DNA of 47,658 nucleotides from the IMG/VR virus record IMGVR_UViG_3300034358_000148, positions 1 through 47,658 of that record; one strand, given 5' to 3'. This DNA comes from a virus. The notes beneath the pieces are model-generated. The model was not told the DNA's origin. It saw only the letters and a program-made list of their open reading frames with translations, and ran no database searches. Below are positions 15,901 through 22,438 of the stretch, piece after piece; the stretch's first letter is position 1, and each line of letters begins with the position of its first letter. A program made the translations under genes and the position numbers.

Positions 15901-17301
15901 GATCGAGAACTCGCCACCAACGGTAGGTTGCATGGCTGCCTGCCGAGCAGCCTGCGCCTTTTCCAGCAAGGCGACGGTCTCCTTACGAATCTCGACAATT
16001 CGCTTACGGCGATTTTCCGCATCGTCGAGCGCTTGCCGCTCCATCTCCTGTTGCGACTTCGCCGCACCTTCCAGTGCCTCGCGCTGATCGTTAATTGCCG
16101 CGGTGACACCCTCCAACGACTGCCCGAAGCGGCGCTGCGCTTCATTGGTGAGATCAGCCTGATGAGCTTGCTTCTCAAGTTCTCCGGAGGCCTTTTCAAC
16201 TTCATCGCCGACCGCTTCATACTTGCTCGCCAGCAAACCAAGGATGGTAACCGCGCCGATCGCCGCAGCGCCCCAGGGCCCGAGCAGAAATGCGACGAAG
16301 CGCTGCTTTGCGAGTGCCAGCCCCGTGGTGGCCACCGTCGCGCCCTCGGTGGCGACAGCATTCGCACCGGTCGCGACGGTGTTGGTTTCCAGCCCCACGG
16401 TGGCCTGAACGGTGGCGCCTGTCTGGACCTCGCGTGAGGCCGAGTTGGCGCCCGTCGCCGCGGAATTGCCCTCGGTCGCCGCGCTGCCGGCTCCCAGCGC
16501 ACCTGCGAGTGCTTCGGTGGAGGCCTTGGCTTGTTCCACCGTGCCGGAAACTGTTTCCAGCGCCCCGCCCATATCTTCGACCGCGCTCGCGGCACCGCTC
16601 GCACCGCCCCCGCCGCCACCGCCGCCCTGTCCGCCACCGGACATCAATGCGAACGCCTGAACGACCTGGCTCGCCTGCTGGCCAAAGATGACCATCGGGC
16701 TCACCCCCGACGCAAAGCTCTGCGCGACGTCGCTGATCTGGAACGACAATTGCTGGTATCCGGCCCGCAACTGCCCCGACGAGACGACACCATTGTCGTG
16801 CACCTGGTTCAGAACCCGATTGCCTTGGATAACCAGCTGCGTCGAACTCGCGGTCTGATTGAGTTCCGCCTGCAGATGCTCCAGCGCCGCGGCTTCTTGT
16901 CCCGCGCCGCGAGCAACATGCTCTGCCTCAAGCGCCGCGGCCTTTGCCGCCTGCACATAGAGCCGCGTGTTCTCCGAGACATCGCCCGTTTTCAGCGCGG
17001 CGCGTTCCGCTGCGGCCGATATCTCGCGAAGCGCTTGAGCCTGCGCCTGCGCCGCGGCGGCGGCTTCGCGCGCACCGGTTACATTCAGGTCGATCGACCC
17101 GCCTGCGTTACGCGGCATCGCAAGCCCCTTCTGTGCCAGCTCCTGAATATTGTTGAAGCTGGTTTCGAACGCGGCTTTGGTCCGGCCTGCAGTGTCACGT
17201 GCCGTAGCCTCCATCGATCCGAAAAGGCGCGCATTTTCGGATGAAAACTGACTGCCATTTAGCATGAGGCGGGCGACAATATCGGTCGTCGAACTCCCCA
17301 T
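12991..17301 (-). CDS. tail tape measure protein with M23 peptidase domain
   Basis: The product is 1436 aa, by far the longest gene, as expected for a ruler of tail length. The N-terminal part (GYQQLSFQISDVAQSFASGV) matches lambda-type tail-tape-measure proteins. A hydrophobic segment lies near residues 330-360 (FLLGPWGAAAIGAVTILGLL). At about residues 585-705 there is an M23 metallopeptidase domain with HxxxD (HGGIDIAV) and HLHYEV zinc ligands, which would cut peptidoglycan cross-links during DNA entry. Long coiled-coil stretches follow, and Gly runs occur near the N-terminal third and the extreme C-terminus. ATG 17301 has a GGAG Shine-Dalgarno. Confidence 0.93.
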   Translation of the reverse strand: MGSSTTDIVARLMLNGSQFSSENARLFGSMEATARDTAGRTKAAFETSFNNIQELAQKGLAMPRNAGGSIDLNVTGAREAAAAAQAQAQALREISAAAERAALKTGDVSENTRLYVQAAKAAALEAEHVARGAGQEAAALEHLQAELNQTASSTQLVIQGNRVLNQVHDNGVVSSGQLRAGYQQLSFQISDVAQSFASGVSPMVIFGQQASQVVQAFALMSGGGQGGGGGGGGASGAASAVEDMGGALETVSGTVEQAKASTEALAGALGAGSAATEGNSAATGANSASREVQTGATVQATVGLETNTVATGANAVATEGATVATTGLALAKQRFVAFLLGPWGAAAIGAVTILGLLASKYEAVGDEVEKASGELEKQAHQADLTNEAQRRFGQSLEGVTAAINDQREALEGAAKSQQEMERQALDDAENRRKRIVEIRKETVALLEKAQAARQAAMQPTVGGEFSIPGQTVAATDRVISDLDTRLARANEALAKAEAAVRGASMPVSNRKVTMAMDEEAAAAWRLTNSLEALRAQRDAPNGITAQEYERRRLVELRRNEAEVKAIRDRQQKDRRESRTGPDGDLTSFVSPVAGARTGQYGEQRRGHRHGGIDIAVPVGTPVSAAAGGVVIESGMVPGYGNVVYIDHGRGTVTRYAHLSQLLVKKGDAVGQGERIGLSGGAKGAEGAGNSQGPHLHYEVRRSGKPVDPGKGQFPTDALATSEKGAKSAKEEADARDRILKASQDQLSVEVEGMRYLGLRLRGLDEQAGTEEEISKLRRESADRMAELTEGERDAQAKVTEGLSEQLKLFRQQSAAYAELLVAAGDQASRTDAQNAALEQANAALLAQRDTVIGLAKTEADRLLIGTDLIRIEHQLNAAKDQGLEIERERAKFEGDAKQQLGEAHRAMEELENDRRDREQDNIRDLAGFYRDAFRSGGKSIVEDFKDEMLDAIAMVAARWTLALLSGQQTSLGDLLAGFGTGPGTGGRGGGGVLSALGLLGNSGSTTAAAPKLLGLGSKLGGAGAGAGGLGGLLGSASAATPYAAAAAAWMAASEPLAKMFGVNKTAFMLAPGATLLAKLFGIGPKPKTGSAAITGTGAGAIDLRGNNSDLNKQASGLAGNVQEGLKSLADQLHAELGAFNVSIGVYKDTIRVNPSGGATNGANKGFTDFGTDQQKAIEFAIADAVRDGALLGISQASQNILKSGQDMSQALAKALMIEDIPKRLAAYIDPVGYAVDQLNAKWKKAIDALKEGGASAEQMADAQKLYKIELEQTKTSAREASADLKDFLAALAFGSGSPYSLRDQEAMARTALDPYFAKIAAGETIDQGKYTEAAQSFLEIERQLYGSTEQYFASMDMIQAATGKAISAIDNAKPIRTVSDPFAEATAANTATGNELLSQVSEQLGTIAQILANIQSGGGGGGGGFIGDGRNFTAAA

Positions 17302-17443
17302 GACAAATCTCCAAAAAAAAGGGCCACCGGTTTCCCGGCAGCCTGTGCAAACTCAGTCGTGTTGTCGTTCACCGCATCAGTTCGACCGGACGCCCTCGAG
17401 ACCCGGAGACGTCCGCCGAATGATGGCGAAGGCGCTCGTAACG

Positions 17444-17773
17444 CTAGCTCTCAGTAGAACTGCGTCTAACAATAATTGCTTCTAGCCGACCCATGCCACA
17501 CAGCGCCGCGCCGCCAACGAGAGCAGCCAATCCCGCGTTCCAAATCATCATTTGGTTCTGAAGAAGCGATAGATTTACGACCTTCTTTCCCTCCAACAAA
17601 ACGGGGTCATAGGAGGTCGAGACTGGCAAGCTGGTACTATAGAACCACGCTACCACCACCGCGATCACTCCAACGATAAGCAGCGGCACGCCGGTAAAAA
17701 TCAGCGCCTGTCCAGGAACATACTCCGGCTCAATGAAACCGGTCTTAGGGGGTGGCGGCGAACTCTCATCCAT
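17444..17773 (-). CDS. two-TM membrane protein inserted in tail operon (moron-like)
   Basis: The product is 109 aa: a Pro-rich cytoplasmic start (MDESSPPPPKTGFIEPEYVP), a first TM helix (LIFTGVPLLIVGVIAVVVAW), an extracytoplasmic loop, and a second TM (MMIWNAGLAALVGGAALCGM). It sits between DUF6441 and the tape measure, where structural genes are expected, and is less GC-rich than its neighbours. A 142-base gap without an evident gene separates it from the tape measure. A moron with a membrane function such as superinfection exclusion is inferred, not shown. Confidence 0.7.
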   Translation of the reverse strand: MDESSPPPPKTGFIEPEYVPGQALIFTGVPLLIVGVIAVVVAWFYSTSLPVSTSYDPVLLEGKKVVNLSLLQNQMMIWNAGLAALVGGAALCGMGRLEAIIVRRSSTES

Positions 17774-17785
17774 CGCCGCTAGGTA

Positions 17786-18466
17786 TCAAATCCTGCCGAC
17801 CCTTGCCACAAAATCCTTCACCATCCGACCCTCTGCCTGGCGAACCGCCGGGCCGATCGCAACCCGGTTCCCGAATGCCACGAACGGCACCAGCACGAAG
17901 ATCACGATCGACGCATTGCCGCGAACGAACCCGCGCCGAGCATCGGCAGCGGTGCGCTTTCGCGTGATGGCCCGATACCCCCCGCTGCGCGCGTTGACGG
18001 TCCCCTCGGCCACCAGCAGCGCCGATCGACGCCCGCCCCGATAGACGAACCGCAGGCGCTGTCCGGTCGCCGCTTCCCACTGGCCCGGCGTCAGGTCGCG
18101 CATCCGACCGCGCGATCCCGCCGCATCCGTGGGAATCGCGAGCCATTGGCCATAGCTGCCGGAGATTCTCCCCGGCTGCGTCCAGAACTTCATCGCGCCT
18201 TCGGAACGCTTGCGGCCGTTCACGAACACCGTTCCCGCCGGATTGCGTGCGATGCCGCCGCCTCGCGGGAACGTTTCAGATGCCCATGCCCGCCACAGCT
18301 TGCCGGGAACGGCATCGCGCGTCAGCGCCTCCAGCTCGCGCTCAAGCCATTTGGTGGCATCGACTACGGAGGCCTTCCCTGCTGTCAGATATTTGCGGGC
18401 CAGTGCGTCGGACACGGCCGATAGTGCCCCGGTGTTGAGCACAAGGTCCGCATAGACACCCGTCAT
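17786..18466 (-). CDS. DUF6441 family tail protein
   Basis: The product is 226 aa from ATG 18466 (TTG 18481 is an in-frame alternative). The block GSYGQWLAIPTDAAGSRGR followed by LRFVYRGGRRSALLVAEG is characteristic of DUF6441, a family found between tail-assembly chaperone and tape-measure genes in alphaproteobacterial prophages. Biochemical role unknown; a structural tail role is assumed. Its ATG overlaps the stop of the frameshifted T reading frame (ATGA), strong support that the T frame is translated. Confidence 0.8.
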   Translation of the reverse strand: MTGVYADLVLNTGALSAVSDALARKYLTAGKASVVDATKWLERELEALTRDAVPGKLWRAWASETFPRGGGIARNPAGTVFVNGRKRSEGAMKFWTQPGRISGSYGQWLAIPTDAAGSRGRMRDLTPGQWEAATGQRLRFVYRGGRRSALLVAEGTVNARSGGYRAITRKRTAADARRGFVRGNASIVIFVLVPFVAFGNRVAIGPAVRQAEGRMVKDFVARVGRI

Positions 18467-19325
18467 GGCTTCTCGATCCAACTATCCAGCATCGCGAACG
18501 CGTCCATAAGCGCCGCCGGCTGCTCACCGACGCTGCCCGGGCAAGGCAACGCGGGCGCAACCGAATGCACTGCCATCCCCGCGCCCATCGCATCCATTCT
18601 CCCGCCGAACCGCCGACACGTCAGATACAGGTCTATGACCTCGAACGCCCAGCGGGGGCACGCGGTGAGCGGGTTTTCGGTCCAGATTTCGCCGTCCTCG
18701 CCGCCGACGATCCAGCCGCCTTCGACGTTCCCGATGGTGAAGGCGAGTGGCTCTTGTCGGGTGGCGAGAGCCGCTCGGAGTTTCCCGCCGAGTCCGTCGC
18801 GTACAGCGCCTCATAGGCCCTGAGCCCCGCCATCCGCAGCAAAACCGAGGAAATGTTCCCCATCGCCTCCAGTGTCACCCGCCCGTCCATGCCCTTAGCG
18901 AAAGCGGGCAGCTCCGCGCCTTCCCATCCCGTGCAGAACCGCTGGAACGCCACCATCGGGATCAGTTCGTTGCGCCGCGCGGCCTGGCCGATCAGCGCCG
19001 CGAACGGCGGCCAATGTTCCTTCACCGCGTCGCGCGCGCCCGCCAGCATCGCCTGATCTTCGCTCGAAAGTTCCTGCCCCTCCGCCGCAGCCGTGGCGGC
19101 ATCGCGGATCCGCTCGACGTCGTCGGGACTGTCTTTCAAAAGCGCTTCCACGCCCGCGATGAACGCCGCCTCGATCTGGAAGTCGAACACCCGGCCCGCG
19201 CGCATCTCGGCGAGTTCGGCCTCGAGCTCGCCGCGCTCGATAACATCGCCGGCGCGAAGCATGATCACCGGCGCCCCGTCCCACGGCGCGGTCCACGCGA
19301 AGGGGGCCTTGCTGATGCGGATCAT
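18463..19325 (-). CDS. tail assembly chaperone G-T fusion by -1 frameshift
   Basis: Predicted long product of 287 aa: 182 codons of the G frame up to AAC of the GGGAAAC heptamer, then 105 codons in the -1 frame to the TGA at 18463-18465. The T part looks like a genuine protein (PLAFTIGNVEGGWIVGGEDG; NPLTACPRWAFEVIDLYLTC), is open from 18810 to its stop, and ends in an ATGA overlap with DUF6441. In lambda the equivalent G and GT proteins chaperone the tape measure, and GT is made by -1 slippage on GGGAAAG. Same position and same mechanism here. Confidence 0.8.
18633..19325 (-). CDS. tail assembly chaperone, short form (G)
   Basis: The zero-frame product is 230 aa from ATG 19325 with a GC-rich but plausible Shine-Dalgarno. 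The first about 180 residues are an ordered helical protein (RVFDFQIEAAFIAGVEALLK; LIGQAARRNELIPMVAFQRF). The last about 48 residues after the slippery site are Ser/Pro/Arg-rich and disordered-looking, as expected when most selective constraint lies in the other frame. It lies between the tail tube gene and DUF6441. Confidence 0.8.
   Translation of the reverse strand: MIRISKAPFAWTAPWDGAPVIMLRAGDVIERGELEAELAEMRAGRVFDFQIEAAFIAGVEALLKDSPDDVERIRDAATAAAEGQELSSEDQAMLAGARDAVKEHWPPFAALIGQAARRNELIPMVAFQRFCTGWEGAELPAFAKGMDGRVTLEAMGNISSVLLRMAGLRAYEALYATDSAGNSERLSPPDKSHSPSPSGTSKAAGSSAARTAKSGPKTRSPRAPAGRSRS
18780..18786 (-). promoter_or_regulatory. -1 frameshift slippery heptamer GGGAAAC
   Basis: The minus strand reads G GGA AAC with GGA and AAC as zero-frame codons, a canonical X-XXY-YYZ site one base from the lambda G/T heptamer. 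It lies inside the region where the zero and -1 frames are both open (18633-18810). Confidence 0.8.
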
Positions 19326-19335
19326 TGCCCCAGCC

Positions 19336-20568
19336 TCACCAGAACGCCAGGAAGCGGTCGCTGTCGCGGTTCTGCGCATCGCGGCCCGCCGAAAGGCCCT
19401 GCCAGCCCATCGAATCCGAGCGCAGCTTGCCGCGCATCTCCGGATCGGCCTTCACCGGCTGCGCCTGCGGCAGCAGCAGCGACCAGCGATTGCCCGATAC
19501 CTGGCCAAAGCGCAACGCGATCGGATAGTTCGATCCCGCGGCGATTTCCGCGATGGCGTCGCGCGTGCTCACCAGCGTGCGCAGCGGATCGCATTCGAAC
19601 ATCGCCTTGCGATCGGAGATTTGGCCTGGACCGAAACCGTACGTGGTGTTGGGATCAACGACCGACTCCAACTGACCGCCGTTCCGCAGGCCCCAGCGGC
19701 TGATCGCCAGTTCGATGCGGTTGACCAGCGCCGCCGAAGGAAGCCCTGCGCCCTTGGTCAGCACGGGCGCCGATTGGCTGGCGAGCACGGCAGTCGTCGG
19801 CATCGTGACTGTCGAAGAGCCGATGTAGGTCCCCGTCATGCTGAACGCGGCGAACCCCGGCTTCGCGGTCTCGCCCTCAAGATCGACCACGCCGCGCACG
19901 TCCTGCCACTGGTAGAGATTGCCGTCCTCGTACCAGCCAACGGTCGCGCAGGGATGATCGGTCAGCCGCGAGGCGGCGTCGATCGGCGAGGTCCCTGCAT
20001 AGGTCCAGTTCGCCGGTATCGCAGCCAGGGTCGAAGTCGTCAGCGTCGGTAGAAGATCGGAGAGCGTCGCCACCTTGCCGGCGGTATAGTTCGTGATTAG
20101 CGGGATCTGCCCGGCGCCGGGGCCTACCGAAAGGATCAGCGGCATTCCGGTGTAAAGCTGCGCGGTGCCAGTGAAGCCGGTGCCCAGCGTCCCCGTGGTC
20201 GTGGTCCCCGCAGCAAGCGCCGCCGCGGCAATCGCGGCCTGGAACTGCCCACGCCACCCGCAAGCCGCCAGCGGCGCATGCAGCGGCGGCTTGACCCCCG
20301 ACGTGTAGGCAGTGCCCGCGCCCGCGCCTTTCACCCGGCTGCGAAAGCTGAGCGGCACTTCCTGCCCCACGATCAGCGGCGCCGAGGCGACGTAGCTGCC
20401 GTTTGCTTCGTTCGCATCTTCGGTGGTGAAGGGCGACGCATAGGTGAAGCTGCCCGCTTCGACGGGCACCGCATGCAGCGTCGGATCGAGCGTGGTAGGC
20501 GTGCCCTCGGCGGATTGCAGGGCGATCAGCAGCAGCCCGTTCGCGGGGCGGATTACAGGCATGGGCAT
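19336..20568 (-). CDS. major tail tube protein
   Basis: The product is 410 aa with an AGGAG Shine-Dalgarno. It is beta-rich, with Gly/Thr/Ser loops (GTTTTGTLGTGFTGTAQLYT), no membrane segment, and lies directly before the G/T chaperone pair, the fixed place of the tail tube gene in siphoviruses. It is longer than lambda gpV and resembles the long tube proteins of other alphaproteobacterial prophages with extra Ig-like or central domains (inference). Confidence 0.75.
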   Translation of the reverse strand: MPMPVIRPANGLLLIALQSAEGTPTTLDPTLHAVPVEAGSFTYASPFTTEDANEANGSYVASAPLIVGQEVPLSFRSRVKGAGAGTAYTSGVKPPLHAPLAACGWRGQFQAAIAAAALAAGTTTTGTLGTGFTGTAQLYTGMPLILSVGPGAGQIPLITNYTAGKVATLSDLLPTLTTSTLAAIPANWTYAGTSPIDAASRLTDHPCATVGWYEDGNLYQWQDVRGVVDLEGETAKPGFAAFSMTGTYIGSSTVTMPTTAVLASQSAPVLTKGAGLPSAALVNRIELAISRWGLRNGGQLESVVDPNTTYGFGPGQISDRKAMFECDPLRTLVSTRDAIAEIAAGSNYPIALRFGQVSGNRWSLLLPQAQPVKADPEMRGKLRSDSMGWQGLSAGRDAQNRDSDRFLAFW

Positions 20569-20583
20569 GGTCTTCTCCTAAGG

Positions 20584-21027
20584 TCAGGCCGGCAGCGCCG
20601 GGTTGCTACGCGAGGTGGTGAACTGGATTGCGAAGTCTTGGCTGAAGGCGAGCCGGCGACTGCTTGCGAGCTCCGCCGTGGCAAAGCGGAAACCGCCGGG
20701 CTCAACATTCTCGACCAGCCCGCCGAGCGTATCGTCGGCCATGATCGCTGCGACCGCGTCGGCGTGGAGCCCGGCGCGTTCGGCCGAGGCCTCGGCGCCG
20801 TCGCCATTCTCGACATAGCCTTCGATCGTGAGGCCCATCTGCCAGCGGATCGTGCCACACTCGCCCTCGATCGGCTCGGCGCCGGTCACCATCACGCCAA
20901 GCGCGGGGAAGGTGTCAGGATCGCCCGAAGGCTCAAGCTCGACCGCCGCCGGGTCGCTAAGCTGGGGCAACGCGGCGAGCAGCGCGACGATCGCATCGGT
21001 GATGCCGTCGATCACCGTCGCCGTCAT
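20584..21027 (-). CDS. tail terminator / tail completion protein-like
   Basis: The product is 147 aa, ATG 21027 overlapping the previous stop. The pattern ALLAALPQLSDPAAVELEPS with a later beta region (IRWQMGLTIEGYVENG) fits small tail-terminator-type proteins that cap the tail tube. It is placed between the head-tail joining gene and the tube gene. Function inferred from order and size. Confidence 0.65.
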   Translation of the reverse strand: MTATVIDGITDAIVALLAALPQLSDPAAVELEPSGDPDTFPALGVMVTGAEPIEGECGTIRWQMGLTIEGYVENGDGAEASAERAGLHADAVAAIMADDTLGGLVENVEPGGFRFATAELASSRRLAFSQDFAIQFTTSRSNPALPA

Positions 21028-21344
21028 GGCGCGGCGCCCACATCGACCACGACCAGCTCCCACTTGCCAATATCGTCGCGGCGCGTGCGATCCTCGACCT
21101 TCCATGTTCGCCCGTGGTGGGTGAAGGTGTTGGACTTGCGCGGTTCCTGCGGAAGATCGCCCTGTTGCACCTCATAGGTGATCTTGCGCAGTGTCTGCCC
21201 GGGCCCGGTGAAATCCATCGCCGGCACGTCCGATCGGATCGCGAAGATCGGCTCGGCGACCAAGCCCGCACCGGTATAGATCAGCGGCTCCTCATCGGCG
21301 AATTCCGCGTCGATCACCGCGCCGGCGTCCTCCCAGATCGACAC
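21024..21344 (-). CDS. head-tail joining protein-like
   Basis: The product is 106 aa, mostly beta (YEVQQGDLPQEPRKSNTFTH). Its size and its place between capsid accessory genes and the tail terminator fit lambda gpFII-type connectors that close the head-tail interface. No motif decides the family. Confidence 0.6.
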   Translation of the reverse strand: MSIWEDAGAVIDAEFADEEPLIYTGAGLVAEPIFAIRSDVPAMDFTGPGQTLRKITYEVQQGDLPQEPRKSNTFTHHGRTWKVEDRTRRDDIGKWELVVVDVGAAP

Positions 21345-21347
21345 GGC

Positions 21348-21665
21348 CTATTCGGCCTTGATGGTCGCCGTGGTGGGGCCGATCGGAGCGCTCGCCGGCG
21401 GCACAGGCGCCGCGGGCGCCGCCTTGGCGGGCGCGGCCTTCCCCGGCGCCGCCTTCTTCTTGCCCTCGCCATTCTGGGGCCTGGGCGCCGCCTCGCGGGC
21501 ATAATGCCCGCTCGCGCCGTGGCCGCTCACCAGTTCGCGCGCGCGATCGCCGTCGATGAAATCGGCCTTGGCCGCATCGCCGACGGTCAGTTCGGTCCCC
21601 GCATCCTTGAAAGCGCCGACATTGTCGGTCGCCGGGCGGTGGAGCGTGATGCTCTTCAGGGTCAT
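21348..21665 (-). CDS. hypothetical capsid-region protein with low-complexity tail
   Basis: The product is 105 aa. The first half is an ordered domain (FKDAGTELTVGDAAKADFID); the second half is Lys/Ala/Pro-rich (KKKAAPGKAAPAKAAPAAP) and disordered. A GGAG Shine-Dalgarno precedes the ATG. A GC hairpin with a UUCG loop lies just upstream. Possibly a structural adaptor; family unknown. Confidence 0.6.
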   Translation of the reverse strand: MTLKSITLHRPATDNVGAFKDAGTELTVGDAAKADFIDGDRARELVSGHGASGHYAREAAPRPQNGEGKKKAAPGKAAPAKAAPAAPVPPASAPIGPTTATIKAE

Positions 21666-21685
21666 GGTCTGCTCCGAAAAGGGAA

Positions 21686-21715
21686 CGGGCGGCGGAGCCG
21701 AAGCTCAGCCGCCCG
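21686..21715 (-). terminator. UUCG-loop hairpin in capsid operon
   Basis: On the minus transcript CGGGCGGC pairs with GCCGCCCG and, after one mismatch, GAGC pairs with GCTC closing a UUCG tetraloop. It is followed by TTCCCTTTTC. This is a very stable intrinsic-terminator-like structure between the DUF2190 gene and the next gene, and could reduce downstream expression relative to capsid genes. Confidence 0.65.
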
Positions 21716-21730
21716 CTCAGGGGGGATGCG

Positions 21731-22060
21731 TTAAGCGACGATGCCGAGCTTGATCCGGCCCACCGTGTCGCCCGAGGCCTGCGCCTGCGCCGCGACGCCG
21801 ACGAGCGTGTTACCGCCCGCGGTAGTGGTCAGGTTCTTGGCGGTGTTGTCCCAATAGAGCTTCACGCCCTGGGTCCACGCCTGACCGGTGGCCTTCGCCA
21901 TATCGATCACGCCAACCGTGCGGCCCTGACCGCTGCCGCCCGAAAGTACGGCGGCGATGGCCACGACGAACATCGAGCCGACCAGCGCGCCGCCACCGGC
22001 GGGCACGTCATAGGGTGCGGTGAACGGGATGGTGTGCCCATCCATGACAAACGTCCTCAT
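21731..22060 (-). CDS. DUF2190 capsid cement/decoration-like protein
   Basis: The product is 109 aa. The opening (DGHTIPFTAPYDVPAGGGAL) and the core (GVIDMAKATGQAWTQGVKLY, then WDNTAKNLTTTA) are typical of DUF2190 proteins, found next to the major capsid gene and thought to trimerise on the capsid surface. The start overlaps the previous stop as ATGA. Probably made in high amounts. Confidence 0.85.
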   Translation of the reverse strand: MRTFVMDGHTIPFTAPYDVPAGGGALVGSMFVVAIAAVLSGGSGQGRTVGVIDMAKATGQAWTQGVKLYWDNTAKNLTTTAGGNTLVGVAAQAQASGDTVGRIKLGIVA

Positions 22061-22371
22061 TTCGCGGCTTCCTTCTTCGCGGGCTTGGCTTCGGGAGAAG
22101 CGTCGGCAGTTTCGGGGGTCGGGGTGTTGCTCTGATATTCGATGGGCACGAGCGCCTGCGCGGCCGCGACGTCGGCCCCTGACGCGCGCAGTCCTTCGAT
22201 CGGAACGTCTTTGCGATCGTCCGACGAGAAGTCGGGCGTCACGTCGGTCCCGCTATTGTTGTCGAGCAGGCGATTCGCTTCGTCGTCCTCCAGGTGGAGG
22301 ACGCCTTCATTCGGGTGACGCATCCGGCCATTCACGTACGCAGAGGTCGTGAGCTGAATGAATTTCGACAT
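22057..22371 (-). CDS. hypothetical capsid-region protein, 104 aa
   Basis: ATG 22371 has a GAGGAG Shine-Dalgarno. The first about 40 residues look ordered (KFIQLTTSAYVNGRMRHPNE); the C-terminal part is acidic then Pro/Lys-rich (EAKPAKKEAAK). It sits between the capsid fusion and DUF2190. Role unknown; a small capsid accessory protein by position. Confidence 0.65.
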   Translation of the reverse strand: MSKFIQLTTSAYVNGRMRHPNEGVLHLEDDEANRLLDNNSGTDVTPDFSSDDRKDVPIEGLRASGADVAAAQALVPIEYQSNTPTPETADASPEAKPAKKEAAK

Positions 22372-22386
22372 TGCAATTCTCCTCGT

Positions 22387-22417
22387 GCGGCGGGCAACCG
22401 CAAGGCTGCCCCGCCGC
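22387..22417 (-). terminator. hairpin after major capsid gene
   Basis: GCGGCGGG (22387-22394) pairs with CCCGCCGC (22410-22417) in the 67-base gap between the capsid stop and the next ATG. There is no clear U-tract, so it is more likely an mRNA 3'-stabilising or processing structure than a strong terminator. Confidence 0.45.
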
Positions 22418-22438
22418 AAAGCTGCTCCGATGATCGGA

